A DNA stretch of 11,378 nt from Methanobacteriota archaeon (GTDB lineage: Archaea > Methanobacteriota > Methanobacteria > Methanobacteriales > Methanobacteriaceae). Position numbers and translations under genes: made by a program. Location: assembly GCA_023409695.1 (NCBI GenBank), contig JAEYQZ010000135.1, forward strand, positions 1-11,378, in the 5' to 3' direction. The notes under the pieces were generated by a model. That model saw nothing but the letters and a program-made list of their open reading frames with translations. It made no database searches and was not told the origin of the DNA. The first letter of the stretch is position 1; each line of letters opens with the position of its first letter. This document shows, piece after piece, positions 1-6,195 of the stretch.

Positions 1-540
1 AAATTAATTGGCGCCTGATTATACTTAAGAAATCATTAAAAGGTCAGACGAATCCTGATTTGATTTTTTGTTAAATAGTTCATTACTTTTTTTATTTGGG
101 TAATATCGCCATAATTAATACTCTAAATGGCTATTTTGTTACAAAAAACCTTCTTCAGCCATAACAAATATTAACGTTTTAGATATTTAAACATGTAATT
201 TTCAGATTGTCAATTTGTTTAATAAATTTCAATTTTAAAATAGAATGGTTTATATGGTAGATCTAGGCACACATATGTACATTGTAGATTAGATTGAAGA
301 TTTTTATGTGGGATATTGAAATTTAAGAAAAAGAATGCTGTAAAAACTATTTTTAAGTAAAATTAGATAATTTAAGTCCTGACACTGAGTTTAAAATTTG
401 ATGTTTAGTATAATGGCTTGGAATGTGCTATGAACTAAGGTATATTTGGGATTTTTTTGGTCGTGGTAGGTTTGCCCGTTACTTGTTTTTTTTGGAATCG
501 TCGAAAAAGTTTTTTATAGTTTATTTAGAAATGATTGACT
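1..540. other. AT-rich gene-free stretch at the left edge
   Basis: I see no supportable gene here. Stops are dense in all frames, and the one short frame open on the plus strand (423-626) has no ribosome binding site and runs into the membrane protein gene in another frame. The only usable signal is at its right end: a purine-rich TCGAAAAAG (501-509), which could act as a BRE, followed by TTTTTATAG (511-519) about 25 bases before the ATG at 541. No tRNA- or rRNA-like structure was recognised. Confidence 0.5.
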
Positions 541-963
541 ATGGTAATCCCTACTATATTTTATTTAATAATTTCTTTAATAATGGGTATTTTTTTTATA
601 ATTGTAGGTTGTTCAGCTGTAAATGATTATATAAGGAATCCTGGAAAAAAAGTGTCTTTGATATCTGTTATATTCCCATTTATTTTAGGGATTATTGGTA
701 TTATGGGTGCTATCTATGGTTTTATTAGCATTTTGTTATTAATAACTTTTATAATTTTTATTATATTCTATAGTTATTCCTTATATGTTTCAATTAAATA
801 CCCTGAAAAACAGGAGGAATATATGGAGAAATGGGAGAAACATCGGGAAATATATAAAAAACCTCCGCTTTACAATTATCTAAGAATTTTTCAATATATA
901 ATGCTCGCTTGTGCTATCTTTTGCGGTATATTTATTCTAGTGGTTGTATTATTTGATATATAG
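541..963 (+). CDS. Hypothetical four-helix membrane protein
   Basis: I do not recognise this protein. It is about 140 residues long with about four hydrophobic helices. The first is near residues 3-25. Two lie close together, rich in Ile, Phe and Leu, near 38-80. The last is near 113-138. A charged segment with several Glu and Lys residues (PEKQEEYMEKWEKHREIYKK) lies between helices three and four and probably faces the cytoplasm. No catalytic motif is visible. The frame can also start at a TTG at 535, but I chose the ATG at 541 because a BRE/TATA-like stretch (501-519) lies about 25 bases upstream. That spacing would suit a leaderless transcript, and there is no convincing Shine-Dalgarno sequence. 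Long gaps on both sides indicate it is transcribed alone. The gene is probably real because it is long for such AT-rich DNA and has a coherent membrane-protein pattern. Confidence 0.6.
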   Translation: MVIPTIFYLIISLIMGIFFIIVGCSAVNDYIRNPGKKVSLISVIFPFILGIIGIMGAIYGFISILLLITFIIFIIFYSYSLYVSIKYPEKQEEYMEKWEKHREIYKKPPLYNYLRIFQYIMLACAIFCGIFILVVVLFDI

Positions 964-1308
964 CTTTTTAAATTATATAATGTCTGTATTGCGAACTAAA
1001 AATATTATAAAACTTTTATTTTTCATTTCTGGTATTTATTAAAGATTATAATTATTTACACTACTAAATGTAGACAAAGAAAATTAATTATCATATGTTA
1101 TATTAACTATGTATTTATTTACAATTTTAAAGTCTGGAAATGTATGTTTTAATGAGAAAGATTAAATATTATGCTTGTCATTTTAATTTATTCAACTCAT
1201 TTTTAAATGATGATATGAAAAATTGGTTTTTTTGTTTTAATTATTACAAGATATCATTATGTATTTGGATATCAAAAATTATTTATTATTATTTTAGAAA
1301 TTAGTTAT
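964..1308. other. Gene-free AT-rich spacer
   Basis: This is about 345 bases with no coding frame I can support and no clear repeat. It contains poly-T and poly-A runs, such as the T-run near 1227-1233. The right end carries the presumed promoter of the next gene (1281-1288). Otherwise I see nothing in it. Confidence 0.5.
1281..1288 (+). promoter_or_regulatory. TATA-like box for the DUF5518-type gene
   Basis: ATTTATTA lies 21-28 bases before the ATG at 1309. No Shine-Dalgarno-like sequence precedes that ATG. This is the usual archaeal spacing from TATA box to transcription start, so the mRNA may begin at or very near the start codon. In DNA this AT-rich, a TATA-like match is weak evidence alone; the spacing and the missing ribosome binding site are what support it. 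Confidence 0.35.
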
Positions 1309-1716
1309 ATGAATAATTTTAAGGTGGGAAATCAAAAATTTAAATTAATTAATTGGAAATCAATTGTTATTGGGAGTTTAATAACATTTATTGGCTTTTT
1401 TATTGCATTTAAGTTATTTTCATTAATAGCGATTTTAAAATTAGATCCTAATTTAACATTAATTTCTCTAGCAATTCTTGTTTTAGCACCCCTAATCGCA
1501 GGATGTATTGTTGCTTATATGAATAAACCAACATATAAATCTGGAATTATATACGGATTACTTGCCACTATAATTGGTATAATCCTATTCAATTTATTCA
1601 GCTTTTTACTAGGAAACGGTACAATGATTCTGTTTATAATAGTAGCAATATTAAGTATTTTAGGTGCCTTTATTGGAACTAGCATTAAAAAATTAGAGAT
1701 ACAAGATAATAATTGA
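1309..1716 (+). CDS. DUF5518-type four-helix membrane protein
   Basis: This 135-residue protein resembles the small DUF5518 membrane proteins common in Methanobacteriales. The assignment is from memory of the family pattern: an N-terminal INWKSIVIG stretch entering helix one, a Leu-Asp-Pro segment, a second helix with LAPLIAGCIVAYM, then a short soluble turn (NKPTYKSG) before helices three and four. The helices are roughly at residues 18-40, 50-70, 78-100 and 104-125, and the tail is charged (IKKLEIQDNN). No function is known for the family and no catalytic residues stand out. The start follows directly on a TATA-like box (1281-1288) with no Shine-Dalgarno sequence, so it may be translated from a leaderless mRNA. 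It stands alone, with long noncoding gaps on both sides. Confidence 0.75.
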   Translation: MNNFKVGNQKFKLINWKSIVIGSLITFIGFFIAFKLFSLIAILKLDPNLTLISLAILVLAPLIAGCIVAYMNKPTYKSGIIYGLLATIIGIILFNLFSFLLGNGTMILFIIVAILSILGAFIGTSIKKLEIQDNN

Positions 1717-2023
1717 AATTCATTATATTTTTTATCAATAATTGCCGATATGTCTTCACATTTCCTGATCTAGAGTCAATAACATCCAATTTTAACACTC
1801 ATTGAATATTTTAACATTATATTTATTGGTTTTGAGCAATCATTTGAAAAGAAATAAGTCGGAAAAATTTATATGCTTGATTTCATACACTAATGATTGA
1901 TTTTATACAAAAATGCACTAAACAAAAGCAATGTTGTTTATCCAATTTTGTAGCTAACAACTGATATAATTATCTAAATAGAGTTATCAGTAAAAAAGGA
2001 AAAGTAAAGTCTGGCGGATCTTT
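1717..2023. other. Intergenic region upstream of the ACT-domain regulator
   Basis: No gene is seen in these 307 bases. A good archaeal promoter match, GGAAAAATTTATATG (1861-1875), would start transcription near 1900 and give a leader of about 120 bases for the gene at 2024. A second, weaker TATA-like stretch, GATATAAT (1963-1970), would give a leader of about 30 bases. A 7-bp inverted repeat, ACTGATA (1960-1966) with TATCAGT (1985-1991), encloses the downstream TATA-like site and could be an operator or a leader structure. GGCGGATC (2014-2021) is the likely ribosome binding site. Confidence 0.4.
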
Positions 2024-2527
2024 ATGTGGGAGAAAATAAAGCATAAATTCGAAAAATTTCCAGCACGTATGAGTGTTGCAAGGAAAATAGTTGAGCACGG
2101 CCTGCGGGTTGGAGAAAATGGAAGGATATACTGCGGTAATATTGAAATAAGTGATGTAGCACTTGCAAGGGCGGTAAATGTAGATCGAAGAAGTATCAAA
2201 ACCACAGTAGATGTTATACTTTCAGATGAACAGCTTGCAAAGATATTTAAGAACATTACTCCTGCAGGTACGTTAGTTAAGGGCGTAGCAAAAGAATTAG
2301 GATTTGGGGTTGTGGAAATAGAGGCGGATGCTCAAAATTCAGGGATAATAGCCAAAGCTACAGAACTAATATCCAGCAAAAATATTAGCATAAGGCAGGT
2401 GCATGCAGGGGATCCGGAGATTGAAGAAAATCCTTTACTTACTATTATAACAGAAAAGCCAATTGAAGGAAATTTAATCAACGATTTTTTAAAAATTGAA
2501 GGCGTAAAAAGGGTCTCTATTTATTAA
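2024..2527 (+). CDS. ACT-domain protein, predicted regulator of amino-acid metabolism
   Basis: At 167 residues this matches, in length and layout, the archaeal family described as predicted regulators of amino-acid metabolism with an ACT domain (COG2150, as I recall it). The N-terminal half (about 1-70) has a helix-turn-helix-like stretch, SDVALARAVNVDRRSIKTTV (43-62), which could bind DNA. The C-terminal part (about 94-167) has the ACT pattern: a beta strand GVVEIEADA, a helix from GIIAKATELI, a strand ISIRQVHAG, then LLTIITEKP, a helix and a final strand VKRVSIY. ACT domains usually bind small ligands, often amino acids, as dimers. I infer a ligand-responsive transcription regulator, but the target is unknown and no amino-acid gene is adjacent. 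GGCGGATC lies just before the ATG. The next gene is over 200 bases away, so this is probably a single-gene unit. Confidence 0.82.
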   Translation: MWEKIKHKFEKFPARMSVARKIVEHGLRVGENGRIYCGNIEISDVALARAVNVDRRSIKTTVDVILSDEQLAKIFKNITPAGTLVKGVAKELGFGVVEIEADAQNSGIIAKATELISSKNISIRQVHAGDPEIEENPLLTIITEKPIEGNLINDFLKIEGVKRVSIY

Positions 2528-2683
2528 TAATAAGTTTTATATATGCCAAATCTAAATTACAATATATCAACATTCAATTACGGTATTTCAATCCATATAA
2601 CTGCATTTATGTAATAATGGAATTGGATTGTAATTCTGTTATTTGCAGTATGGGCCTCTAAGTTAAATTATAAATATTTAAAA

Positions 2684-2693
2684 TTTATATAAA
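2684..2693 (+). promoter_or_regulatory. TATA box of the 30-residue membrane peptide gene
   Basis: TTTATATAAA is a near-ideal archaeal TATA box. It lies about 60 bases upstream of the ATG at 2751, so a start about 25 bases downstream would leave a leader of roughly 40 bases carrying the ribosome binding site at 2741-2745. It is separated from the preceding gene by more than 150 bases, which supports an independent transcript. Confidence 0.5.
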
Positions 2694-2750
2694 AAAGGTT
2701 ATATTGTTTGAAAATAAATGTTTAAAAAGATAAAAATAAAAGGTGTAATT

Positions 2751-2843
2751 ATGAATGAAGCAATTTTACTTTTCTCAGTTATTATAGGTGGGTTTGTAGT
2801 CGTATCCCTAATGACTCATGTATTAAATAGAAGTGCAGAATAA
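2751..2843 (+). CDS. 30-residue single-helix membrane peptide
   Basis: This short gene reads MNEAILLFSVIIGGFVVVSL, then MTHVLNRSAE and a stop. Residues about 4-22 form one hydrophobic helix with a GG pair in the middle; the tail is polar with one Arg. I do not recognise a family. Three signals make it more than a chance frame. A strong TATA box lies at 2684-2693. An AGGTG ribosome binding site (2741-2745) lies five bases before the ATG. A T-rich stretch after the stop (2862-2881) could end the transcript. The 3' end faces the 3' end of the histidine kinase gene, 39 bases away. By analogy with other small single-helix proteins it could be an accessory subunit or modulator of a membrane complex, possibly the adjacent sensor kinase, but nothing in the sequence proves a partner. 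Confidence 0.55.
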   Translation: MNEAILLFSVIIGGFVVVSLMTHVLNRSAE

Positions 2844-2861
2844 ATTTGTAAATTTATTTTA

Positions 2862-2881
2862 ACTATTTTTTTATTTTTTAT
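2862..2881 (+). terminator. T-rich tract between convergent genes
   Basis: The plus strand reads ACTATTTTTTTATTTTTTAT just after the small peptide gene. Archaeal RNA polymerase commonly terminates on such U-rich runs without a stable hairpin. Part of it could also serve the convergent histidine kinase transcript, but its strand polarity favours the small peptide gene. Confidence 0.45.
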
Positions 2882-2882
2882 A

Positions 2883-5003
2883 TTACATTTTTAAATTGAG
2901 TATAAATTTTGTTCCATTATCTTTTTCAAGTTCTATTTCTCCTCTAAGTTGGTCTACAAGCGTGTTTACAAGTTGTAAACCTAAGGTTTTTGTATTTCTA
3001 AAATCGATATTTTCAGAGAACCCTATGCCGTTATCACCAACTATTAGTTTCAGCATGTCATCGTTTTGTGAAAGTGAAACATTTATTTCTCCTTCAATTT
3101 CTTCAGGAGAGTTAAATTGTACGTTTGCTGTGTCACTGCTTCCAACTGCAGGATTTGCAAATGCGGCATTTTTAAAATGTTGGTTATACTGTGGAAATGC
3201 ATGCTTTAAGCTGTTAGAAATCAGTTCATTGAGAATTAATCCTAATGGGATGGCAGTATCTACATTTAACAGAATTTTATCTAAATTAATTTTTGTTTTA
3301 ATTATATTTTCATCCACCCCATAGGAACTAAAAAGTCCAATTATTAAGTTATGTATGTATTCTTCAAAGTTAATTCTAGCTAAATTATCGCTTTTGTAGA
3401 GACCTTCATGAATCATAGCCATAGATTTCACTCTATCCTGGCTTTCCTTGAAAATTGCAAGATAGTTTTCATCTTCAATATATCTGGATTGGAGGCTCAG
3501 TAAACTGGAAATTATCTGCATATTATTTTTTACCCTGTGATGTATCTCTTTTAGTAACACTTCTTTTTCTTCAAGTGAGGTTTTAATTTGCTCCTCAACA
3601 TTTTTTCGATAGCTTATATTCCTGCTGCCGCATACAAACCCTTTAAAGTTATTTTCTTCATCAAATATTGGCGTACCTGCAGTTTGAACCCATTCATAAT
3701 CTCCAGAGGGTGTTTTATGTCGATATTCAATTTCACTGGAGGAATGAGTATCCCTTGCTTTTTGAGCGGATAATTTTAGTCTTTCTAGATCATCAGGATG
3801 CACTAATTCTAAAATATTATTTTCCAACATATTTTCTGGTGTATAGCCTAAAACTTTATGGGCAGACGGACTAACGTATTTATATTCTCCCTGAGCATCG
3901 ATCCTTGTTATTAAATCCATCATATTGTCTGTTATTAAACTTAAGTGTCTTTCTCTTTTTTCTAATATTTCCTGATTTTTTTGCAGTAATTTTCGTGCCT
4001 CATTACTTTCTTTTAAATCCCACATTTGGCGAATAAACATCATTGTTAGAATAATTGCTGCTCCCCAAACAAGAATATTTAAATTATCATCTGTTAACTG
4101 TGTATAAATCCAGTATAATAGGATATATATGAAAGTGATCCATAATATGGGTAAGTAAGAACTCCCTTTGACTTTCAGGAATGAAAATTTATATTTGAAC
4201 TTTGAAAGTGATGATTCTGCTTTGTCATCTATATATGAAACACCTGCAAGCGCTGTTAAGAAATATGAACTCAACCAGCCTATATCTAAATAGTTGCCTG
4301 GAATATATACAGTATATAAAAATTGATAAATGTAAATGGCGTTGGTAATAACCAGAACTGCAACACTTAATGCGAGTAATAATAAAGGCGCCTTTTTGAC
4401 CTGTCCAAACCAGTCAAGCAGCAAATAAGATAATATAAACAGCATAAAAACATCCATAAGCATGTAAAACAAGTATATGAGCATGCTAAATGTATTTGAG
4501 TTGTGAACTGTTGGTAAAGATATTAAAAGTACCCATAAGACCAGACCTGCAGATATAATCATGATTCCAGTATCAAGAAGAATTTGATATTTCTTTGTTT
4601 CTTGAATCCGAGTAACTGGTAAGTAAAGAATACCGAGTATAAGCAGAGGATAATATGATAAATAAAGTAGATCGGCTATGGATGGAAAAGGAGACTTATT
4701 AAGTTCAGTATACATTATTGTCCATAATACATTGCCTAAAATGGTAACTAATTGAGAAAATGCTATTAAAGTCCAGCTTATAAATGCTTTTCTGCTGTAT
4801 TTAAATGATTTTTTTGCAACATAGAATAAAATGATTATAACAATTAAGTTTAGTGAAAAAAAAGCTAAATTTCCCAATATGCTGTTATAAAACACTGTAT
4901 TTTCAGTAATTAAAACAAAAATAGTAATTAATAAAGCAACAGCAAAGAAGATTGACAGCGCTTGAAATAATGTAAACTTCTTTTTATTCATTGTGAAATT
5001 CAT
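2883..5003 (-). CDS. Membrane sensor histidine kinase (9-TM sensor, PAS, HisKA_2, HATPase)
   Basis: This 706-residue protein senses a signal and phosphorylates a response regulator. Residues about 10-325 hold eight to nine hydrophobic helices, including a PFPSIADLLYLSYYPLLILG motif (105-124), followed by a short charged coiled-coil linker (330-352). A PAS domain covers about 353-470, with HPDD (402-405) and WVQT (438-441). The HisKA_2 phosphoacceptor motif EIHHRVKNN is at 486-494, with His488 or His489 modified. The ATPase has an N box (NELISNS, 592-598), a G1 box (DNGIGF, 657-662) and a G2 box (LGLQLV, 674-679). All key residues are present. An unusual Asn/Ala/Ser-rich insertion of about 34 residues (604-637) follows the N box. 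I kept the outer ATG at 5003, preceded by AGGTTGAT; an inner ATG five codons later is possible. The response regulator diverges 157 bases away and is the likely partner. The signal is unknown. Confidence 0.93.
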   Translation of the reverse strand: MNFTMNKKKFTLFQALSIFFAVALLITIFVLITENTVFYNSILGNLAFFSLNLIVIIILFYVAKKSFKYSRKAFISWTLIAFSQLVTILGNVLWTIMYTELNKSPFPSIADLLYLSYYPLLILGILYLPVTRIQETKKYQILLDTGIMIISAGLVLWVLLISLPTVHNSNTFSMLIYLFYMLMDVFMLFILSYLLLDWFGQVKKAPLLLLALSVAVLVITNAIYIYQFLYTVYIPGNYLDIGWLSSYFLTALAGVSYIDDKAESSLSKFKYKFSFLKVKGSSYLPILWITFIYILLYWIYTQLTDDNLNILVWGAAIILTMMFIRQMWDLKESNEARKLLQKNQEILEKRERHLSLITDNMMDLITRIDAQGEYKYVSPSAHKVLGYTPENMLENNILELVHPDDLERLKLSAQKARDTHSSSEIEYRHKTPSGDYEWVQTAGTPIFDEENNFKGFVCGSRNISYRKNVEEQIKTSLEEKEVLLKEIHHRVKNNMQIISSLLSLQSRYIEDENYLAIFKESQDRVKSMAMIHEGLYKSDNLARINFEEYIHNLIIGLFSSYGVDENIIKTKINLDKILLNVDTAIPLGLILNELISNSLKHAFPQYNQHFKNAAFANPAVGSSDTANVQFNSPEEIEGEINVSLSQNDDMLKLIVGDNGIGFSENIDFRNTKTLGLQLVNTLVDQLRGEIELEKDNGTKFILNLKM

Positions 5004-5054
5004 GAGTTCATCAACCTGCCTTTACGTTGATATGATTAATATCTATATTATAAT

Positions 5055-5062
5055 CTTTATAT
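5055..5062 (-). promoter_or_regulatory. TATA box of the histidine kinase gene
   Basis: Read on the minus strand this is ATATAAAG, about 52-59 bases before the kinase ATG. It would place the transcription start near 5030 and leave a short leader carrying the AGGTTGAT ribosome binding site. It lies in the 157-base region shared with the divergent response regulator. The regulator's own TATA box is less clear; TTTATTAAA (5101-5109) is a candidate. Confidence 0.4.
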
Positions 5063-5160
5063 CCTTAATAAATAAATGTGTTAATATAATAGGTGCTTAA
5101 TTTATTAAAAATAAGTTTAAAAGTTCATTCATAACTAATATGGTGCTAAAAGGGATTTAA

Positions 5161-5541
5161 ATGGAAAATATAAAAATTTTAGTTGTAGAGGATGAAAATA
5201 TAGTTGCTTTAGACCTTGAAAGTAGGTTAAAAAGTTTAGGTTTTACTGTACTTCCTGTAATTTCTTCAGGAGAGGAAGCGGTGGAAAAAGCATATGAATA
5301 CAAACCTGATTTAATTTTGATGGACATCCTGCTTAAGGGAAAAATAAATGGAATAGATGCAGCTAAAAAAATTGTGGGGACTCTAAAAATACCCATTATA
5401 TACCTGACTGCCAGTACCAATAGAGAAGTATTAGAACGAGCCAGACAGGTAGGGCGCTGCAGTTATATAACCAAACCTTTTATGGGAAAAGAATTAGAAA
5501 ATGCCATTAAAACGCTCTTAAAAAGTAAATTAATGTCTTAG
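5161..5541 (+). CDS. Single-domain response regulator (REC only)
   Basis: This is a receiver domain of 126 residues with no output domain. The acidic pair Glu10/Asp11 opens strand one's end (LVVEDE). Asp55 in LILMDI is the phosphoacceptor. Thr83 in YLTAS and Lys105 in TKPF complete the active site. It should accept a phosphoryl group from a histidine kinase and act by protein-protein contact, as free-standing receivers do. Such receivers are frequent partners of HisKA_2 kinases in methanogens. The divergent kinase at 2883-5003 is the obvious candidate. The start ATG follows AAAGGGAT (5149-5156). The loop before the conserved Lys has RQVGRCSYITKPF, with a Cys where family members usually have a small or aromatic residue; I attach no function to that. 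On its right it converges with hypC. Confidence 0.92.
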   Translation: MENIKILVVEDENIVALDLESRLKSLGFTVLPVISSGEEAVEKAYEYKPDLILMDILLKGKINGIDAAKKIVGTLKIPIIYLTASTNREVLERARQVGRCSYITKPFMGKELENAIKTLLKSKLMS

Positions 5542-5611
5542 CTAATAATTATTTTAAAATAAAAACATAAAAAATAGAAATTTAGATGAAATAGGATTTA
5601 AAAAAATTAAA

Positions 5612-5848
5612 TTACTGGTTGTCTTCTTCGTCTAATACTTTTAGCAGTTCTTCCCATGCTTCTAAGGAATCTTTAGCTTCCTGATCACTTAGAACTTCTA
5701 TAGCATACCCTGAGTGAACTAGTACGTATCTACCTACTTCAACATCTTCAACTAAATCAAGTTTAGCGTTTTGTCTTACTCCTCCAAAGTCAACAACTGC
5801 TACATTATCGTTAATTTCTACTATTTGTGCTGGTGCTGCGATACACAT
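5612..5848 (-). CDS. hypC: HypC, [NiFe]-hydrogenase maturation chaperone
   Basis: This 78-residue protein has the HypC/HybG signature: MCIAAPAQIVEI at the N-terminus with the essential Cys2, a beta-barrel core including VDFGGVRQNAKLDLV, and YVLVHSGYAIEVL followed by an acidic helical tail (DSLEAWEELLKVLDEED). HypC works with HypD to carry the Fe(CN)2CO unit during its assembly and to deliver it to the large subunit of [NiFe] hydrogenases in the cytoplasm. Methanogens use this for F420-reducing, heterodisulfide-linked and membrane-bound hydrogenases. Length is normal for the family. AGGAGA (5855-5860) lies seven bases before the ATG, and CTTATAAC (5889-5896, minus) is a plausible TATA box. A T7 run on the minus strand (5600-5606) just after the stop may terminate it. 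No other hyp gene is in the window, so it is probably transcribed alone. Confidence 0.93.
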   Translation of the reverse strand: MCIAAPAQIVEINDNVAVVDFGGVRQNAKLDLVEDVEVGRYVLVHSGYAIEVLSDQEAKDSLEAWEELLKVLDEEDNQ

Positions 5849-6195
5849 TGAAAATCTCCTCTTATTTAAATTTTAACTGTAAAATATAGTTATAAGCTTA
5901 ATCTTTTTTTATAAATAAATTTTTTAATCAATTTTAATATGTACTCTTAACATATAAAAATATGCTAAAGAATTTCAAAAAATTTTTTCTAAAGGGAAGT
6001 ATAATAAATAAATCTATAGGTAAATGTAGTAGTTGACATGGAAGGTATTACTCGTAATAAATCAATTTTAAACTTCTACTAGATCCATAATGTTTAGTTG
6101 GATGAGCATTATTAGATATATTATAAAATTAATGAATTATAGTAAAAAACCAGAGGTTTAGAGTGTAAAATTCAAAATTCTGCGGAGGAAATTTT
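5849..6195. other. Divergent intergenic region between hypC and the flavoprotein gene
   Basis: No gene is supported in these 347 bases. The left end holds hypC signals (ribosome binding site 5855-5860, TATA-like 5889-5896). The right end holds TATATTATAAA (6117-6127), a possible TATA box for the flavoprotein, and its strong ribosome binding site GGAGG (6184-6188). A perfect 14-base dyad, TATTAC-TC-GTAATA (6046-6059), lies between the two promoters and could be an operator. A 14-codon frame beginning at ATG 6039 has no ribosome binding site and is not called. Confidence 0.45.

Noticed and set aside
127..162. ATGGCT / AGCCAT inverted repeat
   Set aside because: The arms are only 6 bp with a loop of over 20 bases in AT-rich DNA, and no neighbouring gene would use it.
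423..626. 67-codon plus-strand frame
   Set aside because: It overlaps the better-supported membrane protein in another frame, has no ribosome binding site and has no recognisable pattern beyond Phe/Tyr richness expected from AT-rich DNA.
2896..3324. 142-codon plus-strand frame opposite the kinase gene
   Set aside because: It lies entirely on the reverse strand of the conserved kinase ATPase region and its translation shows no domain; it is a shadow of the real gene.
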